Shown here piece by piece: positions 12,049 through 22,639 of a stretch of 64,000 nt of DNA; position 1 is the first letter of the stretch, and each line of letters opens with the position of its first letter. A program made the position numbers and the translations under genes. The stretch covers positions 67,310,633 through 67,374,632 of the forward strand of contig OY294068.1 in assembly GCA_958510875.1 (NCBI GenBank), in the 5' to 3' direction. This DNA comes from Endomychus coccineus (lineage: Eukaryota; Arthropoda; Insecta; Coleoptera; Endomychidae). Under the pieces are notes generated by a model. The model ran no database searches. It saw nothing but the letters and a program-made list of their open reading frames with translations, and had not been told where the DNA came from.

Positions 12049-14085
12049 ATGCCAAAAACAAGCCCTTTATGGCAATATTTTGAAAAAATATTGAGAAACG
12101 ATGAGAAAAACGAAAGTGCAATTTGCAAAATCTGCCAAAAATCTGTTTCATTGGGTGGCAAAGGAAAAACTGCCAACACTTCTAATATGAAATACCATCT
12201 GTTGAAAAACCACCCAGTAGAATATAGTCAGATAACTGATTCAGGTATGTAGCAAAAACTTGTAAAAATAAAAAATGTGTATGTAAATCTTTTCACTACC
12301 TTTTTAGGTAAAGTTGCGAGCTTAGAAACAGAAACTGGAAATTGTGCCCCATCTACATCGAATCAGTCTAATATCAGAATTCAACTTCGTCAACAAAAAC
12401 CACAAATAAGTATTAAAACTGCATTTGAAAATATTCGACAATGGGATATAAATTCAGAAAAGGCTAAGGAAATTCATAAATTAATTGGTGAAATGATAGC
12501 TACCGACAATCAACCATTTTCCATTTGTTCGAATACTGGTTTTACACGCTTATTAAAAAAGGATTTCCTTTATATTCCATACCATCAGACAAATATTTCC
12601 GTGAAACTGTAGTGCCAGACATTTTTCAAAAGTGCAAATCTCGTGTACAGAAAATAATAGATGATGAGATGATCAGAAAAATGTCACTAACATCAGATAT
12701 ATGGACTTGTCAACACAACAATTGTTCTTTCATATCATTGACGGCTCATTTTTGGAATAAAAATGTATCTAGTCACCGAGTCATTTGTTCTAGCTTGTAG
12801 AGGTTTTCCAGGCACCCATACAGGTGACACCATATCTGAGATGCTTCAAGATCTATTAGACCAATGGAAATTGAAAAAAAGCCAAATTCACCTCTTGTTG
12901 GCAGATAACGCCTCCAATATGAAAAAAGGGATCGTCGGCGCTATAATGAAATATCAGGGTTGTTTTGTTCACACTTTACAATTAACAATAAAAGACTCCA
13001 TTGATTGCCAAAGGGCAGTAATAGATGTTATTGCCAAAGCAAGGAGAATTGTGACTCATTTCAATCACTCTGCAACTGCTTGTGATAAACTCAAAAAGCT
13101 ACAAGAACAAATGAATGTCCCAACAAAAAAACTTATCCAAGATATACAAACCAGATGGAACTCAACTTATTACATGCTGGAACGATTACTAGAACAAAAA
13201 AAGGTTATCAGTATTTATATCTTGGATAATCCAGATTTGACAGACCTAACATTCCACCAATGGGATTTGGTTCAAAAGCTTATCAACCTTTTACAACCCT
13301 TTGAGGAAATAACTAAACTCTCAAGTAACAGGGAGTGTTGCATTTCAGAGGTGATACCCCTAGTTAAAACATTAGATTCGTACTTGAGCAACCGTTCAAA
13401 AAGTGCCATATTTTCTGGTGTAGACACATTAAGGAGTGATCTACAAAAAAACTTGGAAAAACGATTCAACCATATTTTTACTGAAGAAAGTTTTACGCTG
13501 GCCACGTTGTTGGATCCACGTTTCAAGAACAGTTTTTTTGACAATGAAGGCGGACCAATCTATGAAATATTAAAAAGAAAAATTACTGTTCAAGAGGGAG
13601 GCAGCGGCATTATCGAAACTATTACGGATGGTGAAAGTGATGGGGAGGACAATATGCCACTAGTAAAATTGCTAGCTATGGAAAGGGATTCAGGTGCATC
13701 AAAGTCTGTGCATGATTTATTTTGGGAATCTTACGAACATTTTGCTGGTGAAGGCACACTAGGAAGTTCGAAGCGAAAACGAAAACAAAGGTCTGCTTTT
13801 GTTGAAGTACTGGATGATGAAATTAAATTATATCAAAGTCATCCAATAATTTCCAGAAATAAAAATCCCGTTCAGTGGTGGAACGACAATAAATTAAGAT
13901 TTCCCAATCTTTTTCCGCAGGCTGCCATATACCTGTCTGCACCAGCTGGAAGTGTCCCCAGCGAACAAGTTTTCTCTGAAGCTGGTAATATTTATGATGC
14001 AAAACGTAGCAGGCTAACTCCTGATAGGGCAGAAAGCTTAATGTTTTTGCATCACAACCTACCAAAACTAAATTATCAGTATTAA
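12049..14085 (+). pseudogene. hAT transposase (BED type), frameshifted
   Basis: Start chosen at MPKTSPLWQYF, where the BED finger begins; the finger shows ICKICQKS and HLLKNHP. Exon 1 ends at 12244 and a 63-bp GT-AG intron (12245-12307) joins in frame to GKVASLE. The frame shifts near 12560 and returns near 12790, so about 230 bp lie out of frame. Downstream, SDIWTCQ supplies the first expected acidic residue and LLADNASNMKKG the second. The C-terminus has the hAT dimerisation block: NPVQWWNDN, then PSEQVFSEAGNIYDAKRSRL with the conserved glutamate. Length with the shifts ignored is about 655 residues, normal for ZBED-like hAT transposases. The stop lies 322 bp before the right end. Function is nuclear excision and integration, by family knowledge. 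Confidence 0.9.
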
Positions 14086-14298
14086 TCAGTTATTTTTGTA
14101 TTTTAGTAAGGTGAAATAATTTTACCTTATAGTTGCAATCCGCATAGGGTTTTATTTTATTAATTTTTAATTACTAGTCAAAGAATTTAGTTGATTTTAC
14201 GTTACATACTTTTTATTGGCAATAAAGATATATTTTTGATGGAAGTGTATTTTTTTCATTCATTTTTCAAATTGATTTTTTTTCCCAATAAAAAAATA

Positions 14299-14407
14299 TA
14301 TCGGTCTATCGGTCTATCGGTTTTTGATATCGGCCGATACGATAATCGGCCAATGAGGCCGATATCACCGATAGGCCGATATAAATATCGGTATCGGTCG
14401 ATCCCTA
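14299..14407. repeat. Subterminal TATCGG/CCGATA cluster, right end
   Basis: Many TATCGG or CCGATA copies in both orientations end at the terminal repeat. The cluster mirrors the left end. Confidence 0.8.
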
Positions 14408-14415
14408 AAAATAAT

Positions 14416-15889
14416 ACTACAGTTTTGAAAATCTTAAAAACACTATTTTATTGGAAAAAATGACTGTTTAATACATGCGACATTGGTATACTTTTCGCGA
14501 CGAAGTCTGAAGAGTATAACATTCACTCGAGCTATTTCAAAAAAAGTTCTAGAGCAAAAATTCCTTCACCATAGTATTTTTCATCGATATTCAAGCTACT
14601 TTGAAGAAAATCATCTATCTGTCAGGATGTCCGTTACGAAACTTGTCTATAATATAACTCAAAAACGAAAGGTCCTATCATATTCAAATTTTGATAAAAA
14701 ATTGTTTGCTGTTCGGTTACAAACTCTATTAAGGAAATCGTGTAATAAACACACCCTTTTCTGAAGGGTTGAAAATTTAAAAAATAGTGACTCCCAAAGT
14801 ATACTTTGAATCGATTCAAAACTTTTACAGTACTTTTAAGTTGATTTGAAATTGCTTTTACCTGAATTTCAAACAAAATCGTTCAAGAAAAACAACAAAA
14901 ACTCTTATTGAAGTATACTTAAGTTTACACCGTACTTTAACAGTCTATAACAAACGGCTACTACTCAGTACACAGTTCAATTCCCAGAAATGTAAAAATA
15001 TTGTTTTAGTACATTATTAATTTGAATATTATTTAGTTAAGAAAGTGAAATAAAATTGCTTACACAAATTCGAAGAGTATATTATAAAATGTGAAACAAT
15101 TATATCAAAAATCAGTTACCAAATCAATGATTTGTGAAGAGTAACTTTACCACGCACACTAATAATTTATTCTCCAGGCGACAACACTAGTTACTATTCG
15201 ATAATTCGATTCAAATTAGTGACAGTTGATCGACTTGTAACAAAGTCTTGTTGATTTGTAGAAATCTGTAGTTTTACATGTTTAAATTTTACGTCATAAA
15301 ACATAATTTGAATTGCTTCTAAGAGTCTAGATGACGATAACGGGACGGATTTCACTGCCTTTTTCAAATACGGAAATTAATTTTGAAAATCACAAGAATG
15401 AATTAGAATCCTTCTTGGTAACATTGAACGGTATGAGTAGATTTTGTAATAAGTATGAACATGAAGTTGAAATATTCACATAGTTATAATTGTTGAGTTA
15501 ATGCGTATTTTCACATATGAACTGTACAGTTACTTTATCTTCATATTAGGAAATACGAATGTTGATGTGGTGTATCTTAAGGAACTACACCTGGGATACC
15601 ATAATAAGGAAATTCACCATTACATGTATGCAGTTACGAATGCATATAATTCATATCCTAATCATGTCTCGTTTTGCTCCATGTTTAGAATAAACTAATG
15701 TGTTTAAACATGAGAAAGCGTACACGTAGGAACTTTTGATCATGTCTCCGTGAATCTGTGAATAAATCAATACTCCAGGGTTTATATTTTTTATGGCAAG
15801 CTTATATTGAGAAACGGAATTTGGCATGATAGTTCTAAGGTGTTACAAATTATAAATTTTTTATCAAAATAATAATCTATTCGGTATTA
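14416..15889. other. No gene seen
   Basis: AT-rich; small ORFs without recognised motifs. GTATAC occurs near 14487, 14798 and 14910 but forms no clear terminal repeat. Confidence 0.45.
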
Positions 15890-16252
15890 ACGATAAAGTC
15901 TTTCTACTCTAGATCGATCAGCAACATTACAAACTAATAGTTTTAAACAGCTGTTTCGCTCTTCCCATGAGGCTCATTAGTGGAACGAGGCTGTTTGTCA
16001 CGTTACTGACCAATCATTCTGTTGAAGGTAAACATAACCGACATAAAGTGTGGTAAAAAAAACAAATTATTTAACGCCATCTATGAATAGATGTTCCACG
16101 AAGAAGTCAAACAATATACCACATTGACTAATAGATTCCTCGAACTTTCAAATTACGGCGATCAGGTCTATGAGAAGAGCGGAACAGCTGTCTAGAACTA
16201 ATAGTTTGTAATGTTACTGATCGATCTAGACTAGAAATACCTTATCATTCTA
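15890..16252. repeat. Foldback MITE-like repeat (about 360 bp)
   Basis: The left arm (15890-15975) reads tctagatcgatcagcaac and acagctgtttcgctcttc. It is matched in inverted orientation by the right arm (16175-16252), with about 200 bp between them. A single arm of the same family lies at 56798-56900. No target duplication was identified. Confidence 0.7.
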
Positions 16253-16664
16253 ATATGCTTATCAAGGAATCCACACACGTCAATTCTTACTGCCAATAAT
16301 CAGATTAATAAAACATCTAACAAAACAACTAAAATTTCACTAAAAACCAATACCCCCAATGTTAACTTGGACGGGGCAGCTAAAAGTCTCCCAGAAAAAA
16401 AGGTAATAAAAATTTCAACAGGTAAATCAACAAGTAAACTGAATAGCAACATTGTTGGTGCTACCAGACGAAAATGGATCTACGTGGGCAGGATCAAAGG
16501 GCACTGTCGGAAAAAACTCTGCCTTTAGTATTAGCTTGCCCAGTGATGAGCTCCTCAAAATTGTATTTAATCCCGATTTTCGATTTGAAAATGTAATACT
16601 TAGTGACTTTGGAATGAGAAAAACTTTCTTAGCCTCCCGACAGGAAAATATCACCAAGACTTAA
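16253..16664 (+). pseudogene. LINE ORF1 remnant
   Basis: The plus strand reads RRKWIYVGRIKG, then in another frame TVGKNSAFSISLPSDELL and NPDFRFENVILSDF. A W.YVGR motif followed by an S/AFKV-type strand and a 'P..WP..V..R.F' block is the usual C-terminal half of the RNA-binding ORF1 protein of insect CR1/Jockey-type LINEs. ORF2 of the same element starts about 30 bp downstream. At least one frameshift is present. Confidence 0.55.
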
Positions 16665-16691
16665 AAGAACTATCTCCATGTTTCAGAATAT

Positions 16692-16997
16692 GTGAGAAGT
16701 TTACGCAACAAAATTAAAGACCTTCTCGTGTTAATTAAATCTTTAAATTACACCCAAGTTATTTGCCTCACTAGAATCTGGTGTAGTGATGATGAATTGG
16801 TGTCTATTAATCTCGGTGGTTATCGTTTAGCCAATTACTTTGGTAAAAAAGACTTGCGGGGTGGTGGTATAGCCATATTTCTGATCAACAATGTTAACAC
16901 GTATGAATGCAGAATTACTAGATTTTCACCATTGGAATCTACTTTTGAGTTTGCATCTAATAACATCACCTTAGAAAACTATGTTCCATTTAATATG
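16692..16997 (+). pseudogene. LINE ORF2, APE endonuclease N-terminus (5' of the MULE)
   Basis: The reading frame shows RSLRNKIKDLL, then QVICLTRIWCSDDELVSINL and LRGGGIAIF. These are the first conserved blocks of the AP-like endonuclease of CR1/Jockey-type LINEs; the usual LTETWLSD box reads LTRIWCSD, so the catalytic glutamate is lost. The frame is cut at 16997 by a MULE and resumes at 18841. Confidence 0.8.
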
Positions 16998-17239
16998 GGG
17001 TAATACCAACTCGGCACATGTCTGAAGTAAACGAAATAAAAATAGTCAAGCTCGGCACAGAGATTAAACAATTCACTTTTGAAATGTCAAAACTCGACAC
17101 ATAAATAATAATGCCTTCCTCTGCTTGCAAGAAATAGACTGATGTAATATTAAAACAAAATTTATGAATTTAAAATATACATAATACATATAGGTATATA
17201 GGAAGAACATATTCAAAATGATATTTACGCTGTACTATT

Positions 17240-18665
17240 TTAATTAATTGCATAATAATGCGATATCATTTCAACATATTGCAGTTTGGACAACTTACTA
17301 TTTTTATATTCTATAAATTTAGAATTAACAAAATTATGACGTTTCTTAGTGGCTATATTTTTAAATTTATGAATTTCGTTAACACTGTTGCATTTAATAT
17401 AGATTTCAGTTTGTACTTTAAGAAGTGCGTCTACAAAAATAAATAAAGAAGGATGCGTTTGGTACATGGATGCATTAAAATGGGAATGAAACGATTCCCA
17501 AGCATTGGTTGTTTTATTTAATGCAGCAGAGGCGTCAGCCCATATATCGAATTATCTGTCAAGAGATGGTAATCAGAAAATTGTTCAAGTCTTTCATCTA
17601 ATGGCTTAATTTCGTAGAGCTCTAAAAATAAAAATCTTCAACGTCCTTTCTAAAAATAAAAATCTTCAACGTCCTTTGGTTCCAAAAATAAAAAACCAAA
17701 ACAATAATGGAGCCACTTTCCAATCTCAGAATTTTTGTCTTGGTATTCTTTTGGGAAATCTAGATTCTGAATTTTTCTGTACCATGCTTGAGTTAAGTGG
17801 AATCGACACCCAGTAATTTTAGCATTTGGATAAATTTCTAACACTGCATTATGAATAGATATCTCAAAATCTACTACTATTTCTTCTGGTACAAATTTAT
17901 ATAATCACAATATTCTTTAATTTTTGATATGCAAGACCTATATGTTTTTTCACTTTTGTCTTTTAATAAACAAAAAACTAATGGTATATAATGGCCGTTA
18001 AAAAAACCATGTATCGTAAACATTTGTGTAAAATATTTTGTGCAGTAAGAAAATGTACCATCCATCATATAAATAATTTTTGATTCACATAAAAACTTTA
18101 AATTACTTTTACAGCTAAATATCACTAAATTTTCGGATAAATCATTAACAATTAGGAAGTCTTCATTTCTGTTGGTTTTTGGTTGAAGTTCATTCAAAGC
18201 TTCATGAACCTCCGATAGTGATTTCGGCAAAGCTGGCAACAATTTTCGACGTGCAGTGTAAATGTTTCTTCCAGCTTATTGTAGATCGCTTATTGTCAAA
18301 TTGTTTAAAGACACATCATGTTTAGCTAGCTCCATTCTAATCATTTTGGAAGGTTTTTCTGTTATATCACTTTCGGCTTTTCTCTTCAAACAATGACTTA
18401 AAACTTGTCTTTGCAACACATTTGTTGGTTCTGGTTCATGATTATGATTTACACTCAGGTTTGTTATAACTCGACTTTTTGACTCACCTAAAGTATGAAC
18501 ATTAGCTTTACATTTATCTTTGATGCGCCTCCACTTAGTTTCTCCGGAAGCTAATTTTCTGTTGTGTTCTTTAAACTTATAGTTCTCATAAACTAATAAA
18601 AGTTTTCCTCTTTGACTGAACATATCACTTAAATCCGAAAAATTACTATGATTTATTTTCGCCAT
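17240..18665 (-). pseudogene. FLYWCH-type MULE transposase
   Basis: From the N-terminus on the minus strand the gene starts MAKINHSNFSDL. It first shows a FLYWCH zinc-finger region (LLVYENYKFKEH, ETKWRRIKDKCKANVHT, NHNHEPEP). The MULE core follows: IIYMMDGTFSYCTKYF with the first aspartate, FTIHGFFNGHYIPLVF, VVDFEIS with the second, then ITGCRFHLTQAWYRKIQ and EIGKWLHYCFG. The C-terminus includes YQTHPSLFIFVDALLKVQ. One in-frame stop follows TISDLQ near 18275, a frameshift lies near 17870, and more damage is present from 17480 to 17650. Total span is about 470 codons, near full length. Inactive as read. Confidence 0.85.
17623..17680. repeat. 28-bp tandem duplication inside the MULE
   Basis: The unit ctaaaaataaaaatcttcaa plus cgtccttt occurs twice in direct succession and disrupts the transposase reading frame. 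Confidence 0.8.
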
Positions 18666-18840
18666 TTTTACACTTTTTCACAATTATAGTACATAGACCG
18701 TCACATACAAAACAAAATATAGTTAGCTAACCCTGTAACAGGTACCTGCAACAACTTTCTGCCCAGTTTGTAGTTGTGAAAATAAAATTTAAAATGCATT
18801 AGGATTAGAAGATTAGGTTGTGCCGAGTTTGATACTGCCC

Positions 18841-19878
18841 TTTTATATTACTTGTATCTACCGCTTACCTAGTATAGAGAGTTTTCTAACCTGCTAGATA
18901 TACTAATTGACTAGTTGGACATTACAAATAGACCTTGCTTCCTGATTGGGAATTTTAACGCGAATTTCGATTTGCACAATTTGAGAAATCCGAGTAGTAA
19001 CATGGTTAATATGCTCAAATAGTATGGTCTTTCACAGCGTTTCTTTAAATTCTCTAGAGTACAAGGTAGTTCCAAAACAATTATTGATAATGTATTTTCC
19101 AATAACTATACTGATGAACTAAAATGCGAAACGATATATGCAGATCTATCTGACCTTTACCCACAGATGATACAGTTTCCAATCCACTCACTACTTGATA
19201 AAATAAAATGTAACAAGAAGAAAAACAACTGATCCTTTTAACATAAGCATGTTCCAAATTTTGATCAACAATGAGGATTGGGCAATGTTATAGTCTACTG
19301 AGAACTCGAAGAAATTCCACATGTTTTCTTGAAAGATTTTGTTTCCTGTTTGATAAAGCATTCCCCCTACAGTCGATTGCAGTTAATCCACATTCTGGCA
19401 AACCTTGGACAACACATGAAATAGTAAAACGTGGTGATTTGTTGCGGGAAATCTATAAGTTATATGAAGATACAAACGGCAAACAAGTATTAGATTTTTA
19501 TAAATCACACTTCGACTATAAATTAAACTCATATCAGAATAACTCAAAAACTGCCTGGAACATTATCGAACAAGATACAAATGCTCGATCTCAGGGAGCT
19601 TAACGACAATGATGGCGAAAACATTTTAGGTTTCAAGATTGCATCGAAATTTTTCAATCATTATTTCATGAACTCTATAAGGGAGTTAACTAAAGATATG
19701 CAAATTGACCCACATTGCAACAATGTAAAGGATAACAAGTGCTCAATGTTGTTAAATTCTATAGATCCTCACGAGATTGCTGGAATATTGCTATCAGTGG
19801 CAACTAAAAACTCTGTCTCTATCTCGGTAAAGATACGATACCATGTTCTGTTTTAAAACATGTGAAAAATCTTGGCTT
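18841..19878 (+). pseudogene. LINE ORF2, endonuclease C-terminus and start of RT region (3' of the MULE)
   Basis: Continues the APE frame: FYITCIYRLP, then IGNFNANFD-like residues (the GDFN box), VQGSSKTIIDNVFSN and DLYPQMIQF. Later it reads FDKAFPLQSIAVNP and SGKPWTTHEIVKRGD, then NHYFMNSI and finally DTIPCSVLKHVKNL. These are the conserved segments between endonuclease and RT of CR1/Jockey-type LINEs. Several frameshifts are present. The element breaks at about 19875, where Penelope-like sequence begins on the other strand. Confidence 0.75.
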
Positions 19879-21040
19879 CCGGATGTATTCCGCGTCACAA
19901 TAGCTCGACTTGATGCCGACGTTTCGTCAAACATTACAGGTGACATCTTCAGGGCAAGCTTGCGGCTTCAACTGGAACTGATTTCTTTAGACGTATTCAA
20001 TGTAGGAGAAATCCTTCACGCTTCACTGTTCAATGCCTTCATTCTGGTAGTTTACTTCGTTCCTGCACCTGACCCTGCCGTTGTGTGATCATGTGCGAAG
20101 TGGAATTTTCGAGGATGGGTTTCCAAATGTTGGGAAGGTAATATCCTGAGTCACGGTTCAGATTATTTGGAGGTTTAGAATTTCTATAGCTTCAAGGATT
20201 TTTCGATGATAGAAGAATGGGGCTCGGGCTAGGATTTTAGTATTTTCGAAAAGGATTTGATGATTAGTGTCAAACTTGTGTTCCGCAAGTGCAGATCTAC
20301 TGGTGTCACGCAGCCTTGTACAGGGGTCGTGTTCTTTCACACGAGTAGCTACTGTACGACCTGTTTCACCAATGTAGACTTTACCGCAAGAACAGGGAAT
20401 GCTATAAACACCTTCCAAGTGAAGAGGAGGAAGGAGATCTTTGATAGATTTGTAAAACTGAGATAATTTTGGAAGTGTGGAAAACAGGGTAGAAATATTA
20501 GGTTTTTTAAGGATTTTGGAAATTCGATCGGTTATGTTTTCAATATATGGAAGATAGGCAGTGGATAAAGCAGGCGGGGGAGGGGGGGCTGTTGCTCAGG
20601 TCGTTTCGAAATCTTAGGCGAAGTGAATTTCTTTATGGCTTTTTGAATGTTGTAATGTGAGAAATTGTTTGATAATAAGGCAGATGAAAGATGTTTTAAT
20701 TCTGAGTTTAAGGATTGAGGTTGAGATAAGTTGACAGCTCTGTGAACCAAGGAGTTTATGACAGATTGCTTTTGGGCAGGGTGGTGGTGGGAAAGACCAT
20801 TGAGGTATCTATCGGTACGAGTGGGTTTTCAATACACATAATGTCCTAAAGTTCCGTCAGTCTGTCGACTGACCAATACATCTAGGAACGTTAGTGAACC
20901 TTGCGATTTGATTTCCATGGTGAAATAGATATTGGTTTGTAATGACTTTAAATGATTGAGGAAGGGGACAAGCTTTTCGCGACCATGTTGCCAAATAACA
21001 AAAGTGTCGTCGACATATCTAAACCAACATTTCGGCTTGA
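19875..21040 (-). pseudogene. Penelope-like element (RT palm plus GIY-YIG endonuclease)
   Basis: On the minus strand the order is the RT palm (WFRYVDDTFVIWQHG, YVDD at 21006-21017), then MEIKSQGSLTFLDVLVSR, VHRAVNLSQPQSLNSELKHL and SHYNIQKAIKKF. The GIY-YIG region follows at 20158-20418: GVYSIPCSCGKVYIGETGRT with the catalytic arginine further on in TRVKEH. This RT-then-GIY-YIG order defines Penelope-like elements. A stop replaces the residue after HYVY near 20830, and the N-terminal RT is missing because the copy ends at a palindrome. The copy sits inside a dead LINE, and a hammerhead-like motif lies 3' of the endonuclease. Confidence 0.9.
19896..19965 (-). ncRNA. Hammerhead-like motif 3' of the Penelope-like endonuclease
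   Basis: On the minus strand: CTGAAGA (19946-19952), a hairpin with GTCA/TGAC arms, GAAAC (19921-19925), then ACGTCGGCATC. If the A in CATC was once G (a CpG-to-CpA change), stem III would be ACG/CGT round TCGG, followed by the expected C cleavage position. Penelope-like elements are known to carry hammerhead ribozymes. Against it, there is one extra T before stem II and stem I is weak. Confidence 0.5.
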
Positions 21041-21127
21041 GAACAGATGAGTCAAGCCGAAATGTTGGCTTAGATATGTCGACGACAATTTGTTATTTGG
21101 CAACATGGTCGCGAAAAGCTTGTTCCC
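20964..21127. repeat. Palindromic junction of two Penelope-like fragments
   Basis: Arms of about 76 bp (20964-21040 and 21052-21127) are inverted copies of each other with few mismatches, around an 11-nt spacer. Each arm encodes the YVDD palm motif on opposite strands. Confidence 0.9.
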
Positions 21128-21185
21128 GTTTTCATAATCACTTGCATCTCTTTGTACCAAGAATATTCATTTTGTATGATTGTAA
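21052..21185 (+). pseudogene. Penelope-like RT palm fragment, opposite orientation
   Basis: The plus strand shows KCWLRYVDDN (YVDD at 21075-21086), then NMVAKSLFPF and, in a shifted frame, NHLH. It is the mirror of the adjacent copy but not identical, so it may derive from a slightly different member of the family. Confidence 0.75.
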
Positions 21186-21300
21186 TTTTATTTTTAAAAG
21201 TTATGTGACACTTTCAAACACATCTATCACCATGACTTATTGAAATAAACCAATATTATTATCATTATTATTATTACTATTATTGTTATCTGACAAAAGT
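21186..21300 (+). repeat. LINE 3' tail with ATT microsatellite
   Basis: Contains AAATAAA followed by an imperfect (ATT)n run. Such a tail is typical of CR1/Jockey-type LINEs. It may be the 3' end of the LINE that starts at 16253 and hosts the MULE and Penelope-like insertions. Confidence 0.5.
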
Positions 21301-21889
21301 CAACTAGAAACAAATGATATTCATACATTCATTTGTATCTTGGGTTTTACATTATGTTGTATTATTTTTGTACGATTTCAAGTTCGAGCTGTAATTGTTT
21401 GTTCTACATCCACATCTAAGCGTTTAGGACAATAATTGAGTGATTAAAGCCAAGATTGAAGCAATTCTATTCTCTCCTATATATTAGACCGTGAAACAGT
21501 ACATGATGATACATCCACAAACCTACATTTCCTAGTCGTTGTGAGGATTCGTATTGCATTCACAGTAAACAATGCTTGACTAACCCCTTTCTATAATTTT
21601 AACATTTTAGTGGAATAGTTTGGGTAAATAGTTTATTTTCCAATACGGACACAGCTTTGGTCATTTAAGATTGATAACTAACACTAGAAGAATTATTGCT
21701 TGCAAGAAATATTTCCCAATAGATGTGATTTGAAATACGGTGACATAAATAGGATGGATATTAATAAGAGAAAACAGTTGAGGTTGATAGTTATCCTTGA
21801 TTGATCTAGAGATCGAGCATGAAAATATCACTTTCTGTATCTTTAATCAACTGCATACTGCGGTTTCAGCTTCTCTAAACGACTCCATA
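21301..21889. other. No gene seen
   Basis: AT-rich; nothing recognised. Confidence 0.45.
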
Positions 21890-22215
21890 AACGTGTTCAT
21901 TTTGTAAATTAGTTACCCCTCTTCATGTGAAATACCCTTCATCAGTAAATAAATCAATTTTCTCAAACTTTAAAACTCTTTCTATTTGCCTATTAACACA
22001 CCAACAAATAACCAAGTGCATTTCAGGATCATGGAATAAGAGACCTGCCATCTTATCTGTTCTGGTGCTTAGTTCTGGATCGTCTTCAACACGTTCTAAA
22101 AATTTAACTTCAGGAACCTTTACAAAACGCTGCCTTCCATAATCAGCGTTTTTGGAGCAAAGCGGCCGGTCACGTAGACGTCTCTCAATGCCGCGATGTC
22201 ATCCCCGAAGGTTCA
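21890..22215 (-). pseudogene. Mariner/Tc1-like transposase fragment
   Basis: On the minus strand: FLERVEDDPELSTR, a common N-terminal helix-turn-helix segment of IS630/Tc1/mariner-type transposases, then ICWCVNRQIE and, after a frameshift, KIDLFTDEGYFT with the first catalytic aspartate. The spacing between these blocks is shorter than normal, so there is probably an internal deletion. No terminal repeats were found. Confidence 0.55.
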
Positions 22216-22439
22216 ATGTTTAATGCATATCTAAAATGAGTAGAAACAAAAAGCTATAAAATTATACTCCATGTCATGTGAATGTTTATTTGAATTGACA
22301 GAAATATACATGTATAAGTTCTTAATGGAATTGATCTTTACTTGATGAAAATTATTCATAATTAACATAGTTGAACGTAATGACACGGAATGATAATTTT
22401 CGCATAAAATATATTGATTAATACAATATATCGAATAAC

Positions 22440-22478
22440 ACGACATTTTTTCGACACACTATGTCATCATCAAGTAAG
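22440..22478 (-). ncRNA. Degenerate hammerhead-like tail
   Basis: The minus strand reads TTGATGA (C lost from CTGATGA), a GACA/TGTC hairpin, GAAA, then ATGTCG. It lies about 200 bp upstream of, and on the opposite strand from, the second Penelope-like fragment. Confidence 0.35.
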
Positions 22479-22639
22479 TTACAAAAATTAAATCTTAAGA
22501 ACTATTTATGCTACGTTGTAAAATAAATGGGATTATTAGTTGGTTTTTATAGACTCAATAATACCCATAATATTAAACACCATTTAGTTGAGTCTACGAA
22601 AAACGAAAGCATACAAAATGACATTCACTAATGCAATAC

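Larger units (their letters stand above)
11388..14407 (+). mobile_element. hAT transposon with BED-finger transposase
   Basis: The element is 3020 bp. Its terminal inverted repeats start TAGGGATCGACCGATA on both sides. The 8 bp just outside each end are identical (aaaataat at 11380-11387 and 14408-14415), the target duplication length expected of hAT elements. The first and last hundred or so bases are packed with TATCGG/CCGATA motifs. Inside is one transposase gene, broken by two frameshifts. The perfect duplication suggests a fairly recent insertion or one that has stayed in place. Autonomy is doubtful unless the frameshifts are sequencing errors. Confidence 0.95.
16998..18840 (-). mobile_element. 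MULE transposon inserted in LINE ORF2
   Basis: Both ends carry an inverted repeat. The left end reads GGGTAATACCAACTCGGCACA. The right end, on the other strand, reads GGGCAGTATCAAACTCGGCAC. The 9-bp flanks, TTTAATATG and TTTTATATT, match at 7 of 9 positions; Mutator-like elements duplicate 8-10 bp. The interrupted LINE reads through when the element is removed (LENYV before; FYITCIYRLP after). Three copies of a CTCGGCACA-like motif occur within 100 bp of the left end. Length is 1843 bp. Confidence 0.85.

Noticed and set aside
14191..14764. ORFs overlapping and following the hAT right end
   Set aside because: The first runs through the terminal TATCGG repeats; the second has no recognisable domain.
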